Positions 1-7,888 of a stretch of 18,035 nucleotides of DNA are shown here, piece by piece. Each line of letters begins with the position of its first letter. Position 1 is the first letter of the stretch. This DNA is from UBA7185 sp964606855. GTDB lineage: Bacteria; Bacillota; Peptococcia; Peptococcales; Peptococcaceae. The stretch is from positions 1 to 18,035 of the forward strand of contig CAZSHM010000036.1 in the NCBI GenBank assembly GCA_964606855.1, given 5' to 3'. The translations under genes and the position numbers were made by a program. The notes beneath the pieces are model-generated. The model had not been told where the DNA came from. It ran no database searches and was given only the letters and a program-made list of their open reading frames with translations.

Positions 1-38
1 CCAAGAATCCCGGTATATCCGTTGTTCTTGGCATTTTT
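1..38 (+). terminator. Possible terminator-like hairpin at the window edge
   Basis: A 7-bp inverted repeat, CCAAGAA (1-7) and TTCTTGG (25-31), encloses a smaller CGG/CCG pair (11-13 and 19-21) and is followed by CATTTTT. In plus orientation this resembles a weak intrinsic terminator for a gene lying off the left edge. The stem may continue beyond base 1, which cannot be seen. The long interior and short T-run make it doubtful; it could also be a protein-binding inverted repeat. Confidence 0.33.
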
Positions 39-63
39 ACTGTCAAAGTTGAGATGATATAAT
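36..63 (+). promoter_or_regulatory. Possible plus-strand promoter with extended -10
   Basis: A perfect TATAAT (58-63) is preceded by TGA, giving an extended -10 (TGnTATAAT). A weak -35-like TTTACT (36-41) lies 16 bp upstream. Transcription would start near base 70 and run rightwards into the unassigned region and then antisense to purL. No plus-strand gene with a ribosome site follows, so the site may be inactive or may serve an untranslated or antisense RNA. The surrounding bases 40-115 are AT-rich, which raises the chance of a coincidental match. Confidence 0.3.
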
Positions 64-367
64 AACAAAAAATAAAATTCCATAGAAAAAAGTAAACGTC
101 AGCACAAATTTTTTGTATCGGAATACCAGTTCTCCCTTTTCGGCGCAAGCAGACCCGCTCCGGATCATAAAACGGCCGCACGCTCGATCCCGCCGCGATC
201 TGCCAGCGCTTTTCGAATTTGGCAGTCTGCGGCGAAATCCGCAGCGTACGGCCGTGCGGAATGTCTCTCCGATCCGTGTTCTCTCGTTGTCCTGTCTTTC
301 CGTCCGATCGCGCCACGGGCGCATCGGCCCCCGCAAGAGACCCGCCCGCGCCCGCGGGCGACGCGGC
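64..367. other. Non-coding stretch downstream of purL
   Basis: No supported gene is seen in these ~300 bases. The purL stop is at 368-370 and transcription from purL would run through here. The GC-rich part holds several dyads: a 12-bp palindrome CGCCCGCGGGCG (349-360), a 9-bp hairpin with one bulge (305-326, GCGCC/GGCGC core), CTGCGG/CCGCAG (227-244) and TGCCA/TGGCA (201-224). None is followed by a T-run on the minus strand, so no classical terminator for the pur operon is visible. A 41-codon minus reading frame (168 down to 43) ends in a hydrophobic segment but lacks a ribosome site and is not called. Confidence 0.5.
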
Positions 368-3300
368 TCACTGAAAATACCGGACGCCCGCGGCAAAAAT
401 TTTCTGATCCTTCTCCCCGGGGATATTCTTTGCCACGAAAGAGCCGATTCGCTCACTGTGCCCCATCTTGCCCAGCACACGCCCGTCGGGACTCAGGATC
501 CCCTCGACCGCCATGCGGGAGCCGTTTGGATTATAGGCGATATCCATGGACGGCACGCCCGCCGGATCCACATACTGCGTCGCAATCTGCCCGTTCTGCG
601 CCAGCTGCGCAAGGAGCGCGTCGGAGCAGACAAAGCGGCCTTCTCCGTGCGAGACGGGCACCGCGTGCACTTCGCCGACCTCGCACAGCGCAAGCCAGGG
701 CGAGTGCACCGACGCGACGCGCGTCGTCACGTAGCGGGACTGGTGGCGCCCGATGCGGTTGAATGTCAGAGTGGGGCTGTTCTCGTCGGTCTCCACGATC
801 TCGCCGTAGGGCACCAGGCCCAGCTTGATCAGCGCCTGAAAACCGTTGCAGATGCCCAGAATCAGCCCGTCGTGCCGATAGAGCAGCTCGTGGATGCGCT
901 CCTTCAGCAGCGGATTGCGCAGAAACGCGGCGATGAACTTGCCGGAGCCCTCCGGCTCATCGCCGAAGGAGAACCCGCCGGGGAGAATCAGCATCTGCGC
1001 ATCCCGCAGAGCGCGCTCCATACGCTGGATGGAATCCTCCAGCAGGGCGGAGGTCAGGTTCGTAACGGGGAGGATCTCCGCCTTGCCGCCGCAGCGCTCG
1101 AGGATGCGCGCGGTGTCGTACTCGCAGTTCGTGCCCGGAAAAACCGGGATCACGGCTTTGGGCCTGACGATTTTCCCCGCCGCTCTGGGGGCAGAGCGCC
1201 GCGGATAGCTGCAGAGCTCCGCCTTGCCATGTTCCTCGGTGCGCGTGGGATAGACCTCCTCGAGCGTCGCCTCCCAGATGGCCGTCAGCGCATCCAGGCG
1301 CACCGCCTCGCCGCCCAGCGCGATGTGCGGCTGTGCCGTGGTGTGTCCGATCAGCACCGCGCCGGGCAGGGGCGCCGTCGCCTCCGCCACAATGGCGCCG
1401 TAATTTTTTTTGAAGAGCGCCGGCGCGTAGACGTCCTCGACGGCGGCAAAGCCGATCTGGTTGCCGAGCGCCATCTTAAAGACCGCCTCGGCCGCGCCGC
1501 CCTTGCCAAGCGCCCAGGCAGCCGCGATCTTGCCCTCCTCGGCGGCCCGGTGGAAGCGCTGCCACATCTCGCGGACGGCGTCCATGTTCGGCAGACCGTC
1601 CGCGTCACAGGGCGCGGCGAAGAGATAGACTTCGTGTCCCGCCATCTTGAACTCCGGCGAGAGCACCCCCGCCGCATCCGCCGTACAGGCGGCGAAAGAG
1701 ACCAGCGTCGGCGGGACATCCAGATCCATAAAGGATCCGGACATGGAGTCCTTGCCGCCGATGGCGGCCACGCCGTAGCCCATCTGCGCGCGGAACGCGC
1801 CCAGAAGCGCCGAGACCGGCATCGCCCAGCGCCTGCCGTCGCCGCGGAGGCTTGGGAAATACTCCTGCAGCGTGAGGTAGCAGTCCTCCACGCGGCCGCC
1901 CGCGGCCACCACGCGCGCGAGCGACTCGGTCACGGCGCAGACGGCGCCCAGATGCTGATTCTGGGACGAAAGATCCGGGTCAAAGCCGTAGGCGAAGAGC
2001 GACGCGGTGCGGGACTCGCCGGAAAGCACGGGGATTTTTGCCGCCATGGTCTGCACCGGCGTCAGCTGCGCCTTGCCGCCAAAGGGCATCAGCACGGTGC
2101 CGGCTCCGATGCTCGCGTCAAAGTGCTCCACCATGCCGCGCTTGGAACAGATGTTGAGATCGCCCACCAGGGCGCGGAGCGCCGCCGCGCTGTCGAAGGA
2201 GGCGGCGGGGTCCGGCTGCGGGAGCGGCGGGAAGGCATCCACCTCGACGGCGATCTGCTTGCGGTCGCCGGCGGAATCCAAAAAGGCGCGGCTCAGATCC
2301 ACGATGGTCTGCCCCGCATACTCCATCACGAGGCGCGGCGTCTCGGTGACATGCGCCACCACCGTGGCCTCCAGATTCTCGCTGCGCGCCGCCTCAAGGA
2401 ACACGTCCAGATCCTCCGGCGCCAGCACCACCGCCATGCGCTCCTGCGATTCCGAGATGGCAAGCTCCGTGGCGGAGAGGCCCTCGTATTTTTTTGGCAC
2501 GCGGTCCAGATAGATGTGCAGCCCGTCGGCCAGTTCGCCGATGGCAACCGACACCCCGCCGGCGCCAAAGTCGTTGCAGCGCTTGATGCGGCGGCTGATC
2601 TCCGGGCGGCGGAAGAGTCGCTGGATCTTGCGCTCCTCCACCGGATTGCCCTTCTGCACCTCCGCGCCGCAGGTCTCCAGCGATTGCGCGGTATGGCTCT
2701 TGGAAGAGCCGGTCGCGCCGCCGCAGCCGTCGCGCCCGGTGCGCCCGCCCAGGAGGACGACCGCATCGCCGGGCGCGGGGCGCCTGCGCACCACGTTCTC
2801 TTCCGGCACCGCGCCGAGCACCGCGCCGATCTCCATGCGCTTGGCCACATAGCCGGGATGGTAGAGCTCATCCACCAGCCCCGTGGCGAGCCCGATCTGG
2901 TTCCCGTAGGAGGAGTACCCCTCCGTCGCCGCGGTGGTGATGCGCCGCTGCGGCAGTTTCCCCGGCAGCGTCTCCTCGAGCGGCTGACGCGGATCCGCGG
3001 CCCCCGTCACCCGCATCGCCTGGTAGACGTAGGCGCGCCCGGCAAGCGGGTCGCGGATCGCTCCGCCCAGGCAGGTCGCCGCGCCGCCAAACGGCTCGAT
3101 CTCCGTGGGATGGTTGTGCGTCTCGTTCTTGAACAGGAGGAGCCACGGCTCGCTCCCCCGGTCGGTCTGCACCTGCACCTTGACGCTGCAGGCGTTGATC
3201 TCCTCGCTCTCGTCGAGATTCCGGAGCAGACCGCGCTTTTTCAGCACCTTGGCCGCCAAGGTACCCATGTCCATCATCGTCACCGGGCGCGAGGCGGCCT

Positions 3301-4090
3301 TCTCGCCGTAGACCTCCTCGCGGGCGGCCAGGTACTGCGCATAACTCTCGCGCACCGCCGGGTCCGCAATCTCCAGGTCTGTGATCTCTGTCTGGAAGGT
3401 GGTGTGGCGGCAGTGGTCGGACCAGTAGGTGTCGATCATCTTCAGCTCCGTGACGGTGGGCTCGCGCCGCTCCTCGCCGCAAAAATACCGCTGCATGAAG
3501 CGCAGATCGCCCAGATCCATCGCCAGACCGTACTGCCGGCGCAGCGCCTCGAGCTCCGCGTCCCCCGCGGCGAGAAACCCCTCCAGCAGAGAGACCGGTT
3601 CCGGCTCCGCCACGGTGTCCGCAAGCGTCTCCGGCTTTTCCAGCGCCGCCTTTCGGCTCTCCACCGGGTTGATCAGATACTGCTCGATCTTCTGCAGATC
3701 CTGCGCGCCGACCTCGCCCAAGAAGGCGTAGACGGTCGCCGCGCGCACCAGCGGGCGTTCCTTGGTGAGCAGCTGCGCGCACTGGGCGGCCGAATCGGCC
3801 CGCTGGTCGTACTGTCCGGGCAGCGCCTCCACGGCCAGCAGCGTGTGCGCGCCGGGAATCTCCGGCAGCGTCTCCCGGTAGAGCAGATCACACTGCGGCT
3901 CGGAGAAGATTCTTCTCCCGGCCGCCTCGCAATCAGCCTCCTCCAGCCCGGCGACGTCGTAGCGGTGGAAAATGCGCAGCCCTTCCAGCCCCTGCACATG
4001 CAGATAGCCGCGCAGGGTGGAGAGCAGGCCCTGGGCCTCGATGTCAAAGCCGGGACGCTTCTCGGCAAAAAAACGATAGATCGTACTCAC
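368..4090 (-). CDS. purL: Phosphoribosylformylglycinamidine (FGAM) synthase, long single-chain form
   Basis: Cytoplasmic enzyme of purine synthesis step 4: FGAR + glutamine + ATP gives FGAM. This is the long ~1,240-residue type that joins the synthetase and glutaminase in one chain, so separate PurQ and PurS are not needed and none is present. The synthetase part shows WSDHCRHTTF, the NETHNHP motif, the DFGAGG motif and GGKDSM. The glutaminase domain starts near residue 976. Its catalytic cysteine is Cys1081 in GICNGFQ, and the His-x-Glu pair is His1211/Glu1213 in GHSER. All three triad residues are intact. Start is GTG at 4090, chosen because GGAGG-type site AGGAGG (4099-4104) lies 8 nt upstream. 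It is the last gene of the pur cluster, 43 bp after purD. A stop-free antisense frame across it is a GC-bias shadow. Confidence 0.97.
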   Translation of the reverse strand: MSTIYRFFAEKRPGFDIEAQGLLSTLRGYLHVQGLEGLRIFHRYDVAGLEEADCEAAGRRIFSEPQCDLLYRETLPEIPGAHTLLAVEALPGQYDQRADSAAQCAQLLTKERPLVRAATVYAFLGEVGAQDLQKIEQYLINPVESRKAALEKPETLADTVAEPEPVSLLEGFLAAGDAELEALRRQYGLAMDLGDLRFMQRYFCGEERREPTVTELKMIDTYWSDHCRHTTFQTEITDLEIADPAVRESYAQYLAAREEVYGEKAASRPVTMMDMGTLAAKVLKKRGLLRNLDESEEINACSVKVQVQTDRGSEPWLLLFKNETHNHPTEIEPFGGAATCLGGAIRDPLAGRAYVYQAMRVTGAADPRQPLEETLPGKLPQRRITTAATEGYSSYGNQIGLATGLVDELYHPGYVAKRMEIGAVLGAVPEENVVRRRPAPGDAVVLLGGRTGRDGCGGATGSSKSHTAQSLETCGAEVQKGNPVEERKIQRLFRRPEISRRIKRCNDFGAGGVSVAIGELADGLHIYLDRVPKKYEGLSATELAISESQERMAVVLAPEDLDVFLEAARSENLEATVVAHVTETPRLVMEYAGQTIVDLSRAFLDSAGDRKQIAVEVDAFPPLPQPDPAASFDSAAALRALVGDLNICSKRGMVEHFDASIGAGTVLMPFGGKAQLTPVQTMAAKIPVLSGESRTASLFAYGFDPDLSSQNQHLGAVCAVTESLARVVAAGGRVEDCYLTLQEYFPSLRGDGRRWAMPVSALLGAFRAQMGYGVAAIGGKDSMSGSFMDLDVPPTLVSFAACTADAAGVLSPEFKMAGHEVYLFAAPCDADGLPNMDAVREMWQRFHRAAEEGKIAAAWALGKGGAAEAVFKMALGNQIGFAAVEDVYAPALFKKNYGAIVAEATAPLPGAVLIGHTTAQPHIALGGEAVRLDALTAIWEATLEEVYPTRTEEHGKAELCSYPRRSAPRAAGKIVRPKAVIPVFPGTNCEYDTARILERCGGKAEILPVTNLTSALLEDSIQRMERALRDAQMLILPGGFSFGDEPEGSGKFIAAFLRNPLLKERIHELLYRHDGLILGICNGFQALIKLGLVPYGEIVETDENSPTLTFNRIGRHQSRYVTTRVASVHSPWLALCEVGEVHAVPVSHGEGRFVCSDALLAQLAQNGQIATQYVDPAGVPSMDIAYNPNGSRMAVEGILSPDGRVLGKMGHSERIGSFVAKNIPGEKDQKIFAAGVRYFQ

Positions 4091-4133
4091 GCTCGCGTCC
4101 TCCTATATGAAAAATCCCTGATTGGACAAGATC

Positions 4134-5402
4134 CTATTTGAGAAAGGCCTTCCGGCCGATGTCGCTTCGGTACTGCATATGCGGAAAGTGGATTTCCCGC
4201 ACGCCGCGGTAGGCGGCATCGATGGCGCCGGCGATGTCCCCGCCCAGGGCGCACACGCCCAGCACGCGGCCGCCGTCGGTCACGATCTTTTCACCCGCGC
4301 ACCGGGTGCCGGCGTGGAAGAGGAGCGCGCCGGTCGCCGCCGCCTCCGCGAGGCCCGTGATCTCCTGCCCCTTCTCGGAGCTCTCCGGATACCCGCCGGA
4401 GGCGAGCACCACGCAGACCGCGGCATCCTCGTTCCACTCCACCTTCTGCTCCGCCAGCCGCCCGTCGATGACGGCGAGAAAGAGCTCTACAAGATCCGAC
4501 TTCAGCCGCGGCAACACCACCTGCGTCTCCGGATCGCCGAAACGCGCGTTGAACTCCAGCACCTTCGGCCCGTCCGCCGTGAGCATCAGCCCCGCGTAGA
4601 GCACGCCGGAGAAGGGACAGCCCTCCAGGCGCATCGCGTCCACCGTCGGCTGCAGAATCCGCGAGACCACCGCCTCGTGCACCGCCTCCGTGTAGACCGG
4701 CGCGGGGGAATAGGCCCCCATCCCGCCGGTGTTGAGCCCGCGATCGCCGTCCCAGATCCGCTTGTGATCCTGCGCCGAGACCATGGGGGTCACGTGTGTG
4801 CCGTCCGTGAAGGCCAGCATGCTGACCTCCTGCCCCGTCAAAAATTCCTCCACCACGACGCGGCTGCCCGCCGCGCCGAACTTGTTGTCCAACAGAATCT
4901 CGTCGATCGCCTTGCGCGCCGCAGCTTCATCCGCGCAGATCAGCACGCCCTTGCCCGCGGCCAGGCCGTCCGCCTTCACCACGCAGGGCGTCCCCAGCTC
5001 CGCCAGAAAGGCCTTGGCCTCCGCGGCGTCGCTGAAGGCGCCGTATCTGGCCGTGGGGATATGGTACTTGGCCATCAGATCCTTGGCAAAGGTCTTGCTC
5101 CCCTCGATGGCCGCCGCCTTGGCCGTCGGCCCGAAAATCTTCAGCCCTCTGGAGCGGAACAGATCGACAATCCCCTCCGTCAGCGGGGCCTCCGGCCCCA
5201 CCACCGTCAGGCCGATCTCGTGCTCCAGTGCAAACTGCAGGAGCCCCTCCAGGTCGTCCGCCCGGATGTCGACACACTGGGCGATCTCACCGATGCCCGC
5301 ATTGCCCGGCGCGCAGTAGATTGCATCCGCCAGCGCGCTCTGGCGCAGTTTCCAGACCAGCGCGTGCTCCCTGCCGCCGCTTCCTACCACCAGTATTTTC
5401 AT
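4134..5402 (-). CDS. purD: Phosphoribosylamine-glycine ligase (GAR synthetase)
   Basis: Step 2 of purine synthesis: phosphoribosylamine + glycine + ATP gives GAR. It is a cytoplasmic ATP-grasp enzyme. The 422-residue product is of normal length. Visible motifs are GSGGREH at residues 7-13 (N-terminal domain), GPEAPL, the ATP-grasp lysine in VVKADGLAAGKG near residues 141-153, LNTGGMGAYSPAP, and the metal-binding FNARFGDPETQ near 283-295. The open frame continues upstream of the start, but ATG at 5402 has GGAGG (5409-5413) 6 nt away and gives the canonical N-terminus MKILVVGSGGREH, so the longer reading is rejected. It sits between purH (151-bp gap with hairpins) and purL. Confidence 0.97.
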   Translation of the reverse strand: MKILVVGSGGREHALVWKLRQSALADAIYCAPGNAGIGEIAQCVDIRADDLEGLLQFALEHEIGLTVVGPEAPLTEGIVDLFRSRGLKIFGPTAKAAAIEGSKTFAKDLMAKYHIPTARYGAFSDAAEAKAFLAELGTPCVVKADGLAAGKGVLICADEAAARKAIDEILLDNKFGAAGSRVVVEEFLTGQEVSMLAFTDGTHVTPMVSAQDHKRIWDGDRGLNTGGMGAYSPAPVYTEAVHEAVVSRILQPTVDAMRLEGCPFSGVLYAGLMLTADGPKVLEFNARFGDPETQVVLPRLKSDLVELFLAVIDGRLAEQKVEWNEDAAVCVVLASGGYPESSEKGQEITGLAEAAATGALLFHAGTRCAGEKIVTDGGRVLGVCALGGDIAGAIDAAYRGVREIHFPHMQYRSDIGRKAFLK

Positions 5403-5436
5403 GCGCTCCCTCCGTCCTTCTCCGGCGCCCCCCCGC

Positions 5437-5530
5437 GCGGGGATATTCCGCAGGATCCCCGCCCGCGCGCGACCGCCGGACCGTTGTGTCACTCGTTTGC
5501 CGCCCCGCCGTCGCCGCGCGCGGCGGGCGG
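5437..5530. repeat. Two GC-rich hairpins in the purH-purD gap
   Basis: The 151-bp gap between purH and purD is the second largest inside the pur cluster. It holds a perfect 8-bp dyad GCGGGGAT/ATCCCCGC (5437-5444 and 5455-5462, 10-nt loop). A second dyad of about 10 bp has one bulged base (5500-5510 with 5521-5530). Neither is followed by a T-run on either strand, so they are not classical terminators. They could be RNA processing or stability hairpins that tune purD-purL relative to the genes before them; that role is inference. Confidence 0.45.
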
Positions 5531-5553
5531 TGGTTGGAACTCCGGCACGCGGC

Positions 5554-7083
5554 TCAATGCTTAAAGTGCCGCACACCGGTGAAAACCATGGCGATGCCGT
5601 GCTCGTTGCAGGCGTCGATGGATTCCTGGTCGCGCACGGAGCCGCCCGGTTGGATGATGGCGGTGATGCCGGCCGCGGCGGCCGCATCCACCGTGTCGCG
5701 GAACGGGAAGAAGGCGTCGGATGCCAGCACCGCGCCCCGGCACTTCTCGCCCGCCTCCGCGAAGGCGATGTTTGCGGCGCCGACACGGTTCATCTGGCCC
5801 GCGCCGACGCCGACGGTCTGCCCGTCCTTCGTGACGACGATGGCGTTCGACTTGACGTGCTTGACGATATTCCAGGCGAAGAGCAGCTCTTCCAGCGTCT
5901 CCGGCGCCGGCGCCTGCTCCGTGACCACCCGCAGATCCTCCGCGCACATCCTGTGATTGTCCATCTCCTGCACCAGAAATCCGCCGCTCACCTTCTCAAT
6001 CCAGAGTTCGCCGCGCTCCGTCTTCTCGCCAATCTCCAAGAGGCGCAGATTCTTCTTCGTCTCCAGAACCTCCAGGCTCTCCGCATCAAAGGCGGGCGCC
6101 ACCACCGCCTCCATGAAGGTCGTGACGATCTGCTCCGCCGTGGCCCGGTCCATGGGACGGTTCACGGCGATGATGCCGCCGTAGGCCGAGACGGAATCGG
6201 CCTCGTAGGCGCGCCGGTATGCCTCCGCCAGCGTCGCGCCGACCGCGGCGCCGCAGGGATTGGTGTGCTTGATGACGACCGCGGCCGGCTGCGCAAACTC
6301 GCAGACCAGCTGCCAGGCGGCGTCCACATCGACAATGTTGTTGTAGGAGAGCGCCTTCCCATGCAGCTGCCGGGCGTTGGCCACGCTGCCGGAGGCCGGG
6401 ATGCCGGAGCGGTAGAAGGCCGCCCTCTGGTGCGGGTTCTCCCCGTAGCGCAGCGACTGAATCTTCTGCCCGCCGAAGGCGATCTCCTCCGGGAGCGGAT
6501 CCGCGCCGAACACCCCGCTCAGGTAATGGCTGATGGCCGCGTCGTACTGCGCCGTATGCTGAAACGCCTCCAGAGCCAGCTGCCGCTTGGTCGCAAGGCT
6601 CAGCCCGCCGTGCGCGCGGAGCTCCTCAAGCACGCCCGCATAGCGCGCCGGATTGACGATGATCCCCACGCGCTCGTGGTTCTTCGCGGCACTGCGCACC
6701 ATCGCCGGCCCGCCGATGTCGATCTTCTCGATGGCCTCTTCCAGCGTGACGTCCGGCTTGGCAACGGTCTCCTGAAACGGATAGAGATTGACCACCACCA
6801 GGTCGATGGGCGTGATCCCGTGCTCCGCAAGCACCGCCATATGCTCCGGCGTGTCCTTGGCCAGGATGCCGGCGTGCACCGCCGGATGCAGCGTCTTGAC
6901 ACGCCCCTCCAGCACTTCCGGAAATCCCGTCACATCGGAGATCCCCGTCACCGCAACGCCCGCCGCCTGCAGCGCCTCGGCGGTGCCGCCGGTGGAGACG
7001 ATCTCATACCCCAGCTCCACCAGCGCGGCGGCAAACTCCGCCAAGCCGGTCTTATCCGACACACTCATCAATGCTCTTTTCAT
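5554..7083 (-). CDS. purH: Bifunctional AICAR formyltransferase / IMP cyclohydrolase
   Basis: Catalyses the last two steps to IMP: formylation of AICAR using 10-formyl-tetrahydrofolate, then ring closure. The product is 509 residues. The N-terminal MKRALMSVSDKTGL and the VRSAAKNH motif belong to the MGS-like cyclohydrolase domain. The C-terminal transformylase shows Lys272-His273 in KHTNPCG and SAYGGIIAVNR. A GTG at 7092 in the same frame directly abuts the GGAGG site (7093-7097), which is impossible spacing. ATG at 7083 is 9 nt from it and gives the family's canonical start. The start lies inside the end of purN (32-bp overlap), which suggests translational coupling. Confidence 0.97.
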   Translation of the reverse strand: MKRALMSVSDKTGLAEFAAALVELGYEIVSTGGTAEALQAAGVAVTGISDVTGFPEVLEGRVKTLHPAVHAGILAKDTPEHMAVLAEHGITPIDLVVVNLYPFQETVAKPDVTLEEAIEKIDIGGPAMVRSAAKNHERVGIIVNPARYAGVLEELRAHGGLSLATKRQLALEAFQHTAQYDAAISHYLSGVFGADPLPEEIAFGGQKIQSLRYGENPHQRAAFYRSGIPASGSVANARQLHGKALSYNNIVDVDAAWQLVCEFAQPAAVVIKHTNPCGAAVGATLAEAYRRAYEADSVSAYGGIIAVNRPMDRATAEQIVTTFMEAVVAPAFDAESLEVLETKKNLRLLEIGEKTERGELWIEKVSGGFLVQEMDNHRMCAEDLRVVTEQAPAPETLEELLFAWNIVKHVKSNAIVVTKDGQTVGVGAGQMNRVGAANIAFAEAGEKCRGAVLASDAFFPFRDTVDAAAAAGITAIIQPGGSVRDQESIDACNEHGIAMVFTGVRHFKH

Positions 7084-7696
7084 CTGTTCCACCCTCCACT
7101 TTCACGATGCGCCCTTCCAGTTTCAGCCGGCCCTGGGCAAACAACCGCACAGCCTCCGGGTAGGCCCGGTGCTCCTCCTCCAAAATACGCGCCGACAGGG
7201 TCTCCTCCGTGTCCCCGTCCAGCACCGGCACGGCCCGCTGCACAATGATCGGGCCGCTGTCCATGCCCTCGTCCACAAAGTGAACCGTACAGCCCGCCAC
7301 CTTGACGCCGTACTCCAGCGCCTGCCTCTGCCCGTGCAGCCCGGGAAAGGCGGGCAGGAGCGCGGGATGGATGTTCATCACCGGGCAGGGTGTATTCCGC
7401 AGAAAGTACGGCCCCAGGATGCGCATATAGCCCGCCAGGCAGATCAGCTGGCAGTCCGCCGCCCGGATCTGCCGCAGGAGTTCCGCCTCATACTCCGCCC
7501 GGGTTTCATACTGTCCCGGGTCCACATAGACCGCCGGGACACCTGCCGCCCGCGCATGCCCGAGCGCCCCGCTCTGCGGCTTATCGCTCAGCACCAGAAC
7601 GACCGCTCCGTCGATCTCGCCGCGCGCACAGGCCTCCAGGATAGCCACCAGATTCGAGCCGCGCCCCGAGGCCAGCACACCGATCCGAATTGTCAA
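7052..7696 (-). CDS. purN: Phosphoribosylglycinamide (GAR) formyltransferase, folate-dependent
   Basis: Step 3: GAR + 10-formyl-tetrahydrofolate gives FGAR. The ~214-residue product shows GVLASGRGSNL near the N-terminus. The family's Asn-His-Asp catalytic set is present as Asn108 and His110 (MNIHPALLP) and Asp146 (DEGMDSGP). No ATG or GTG fits the beginning of the domain. The best start is TTG at 7696, about 7 nt after a G-rich GAGGGGGG ribosome site. A longer frame exists to 7750 but adds low-complexity residues with no better site. The stop overlaps purH by 32 bp. A 192-bp gap with a terminator-like hairpin separates it from purM, so purN onward may be expressed at a different level. Confidence 0.95.
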   Translation of the reverse strand: MTIRIGVLASGRGSNLVAILEACARGEIDGAVVLVLSDKPQSGALGHARAAGVPAVYVDPGQYETRAEYEAELLRQIRAADCQLICLAGYMRILGPYFLRNTPCPVMNIHPALLPAFPGLHGQRQALEYGVKVAGCTVHFVDEGMDSGPIIVQRAVPVLDGDTEETLSARILEEEHRAYPEAVRLFAQGRLKLEGRIVKVEGGTDEKSIDECVG

Positions 7697-7816
7697 GATC
7701 CATCCCCCCCTCGCGCTTCCCCGCGCACTGTCAAAAAGTTCCAGCCGCAAACCGCATCCGCCCGGAAAGGTTCGCCGTCCGGCACGTCCCGGCGGATCCG
7801 CTCCAAGATTCCATAC

Positions 7817-7840
7817 AAAAAGCCGCCGCGAGACCGCGGC
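7817..7840 (-). terminator. Weak terminator- or attenuator-like hairpin between purM and purN
   Basis: On the minus strand a 6-bp stem, GCCGCG/CGCGGC (arms at 7835-7840 and 7825-7830, loop GTCT), is followed by GGC and five T residues (7821-7817). This resembles a short intrinsic terminator inside the operon. It lies within a 192-bp gap (7697-7888), unusually long for this cluster. Partial read-through would lower expression of purN-H-D-L relative to the earlier genes. The stem is short, so full termination is unlikely. Confidence 0.4.
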
Positions 7841-7888
7841 AAATCCTCCCGCGGCAGTCCTTCTGCGGCGGCCCGTGCGGGGCGCCGC

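Noticed and set aside
43..168. Minus-strand 41-codon frame with a hydrophobic C-terminal end downstream of purL
   Set aside because: There is no ribosome site before the ATG, and the hydrophobic residues come from an AT-rich tract. It is kept only as a remark in the non-coding entry.
113..4141. Stop-free plus-strand frame of more than 1,300 codons opposite purL
   Set aside because: It is antisense to an unmistakable purL in GC-rich DNA, has no ribosome site, and its predicted protein is Arg/His/Ala-rich without any family motif. It is a codon-bias shadow. The same holds for the long plus-strand frames opposite purD, purH, purF, purB and the permease.
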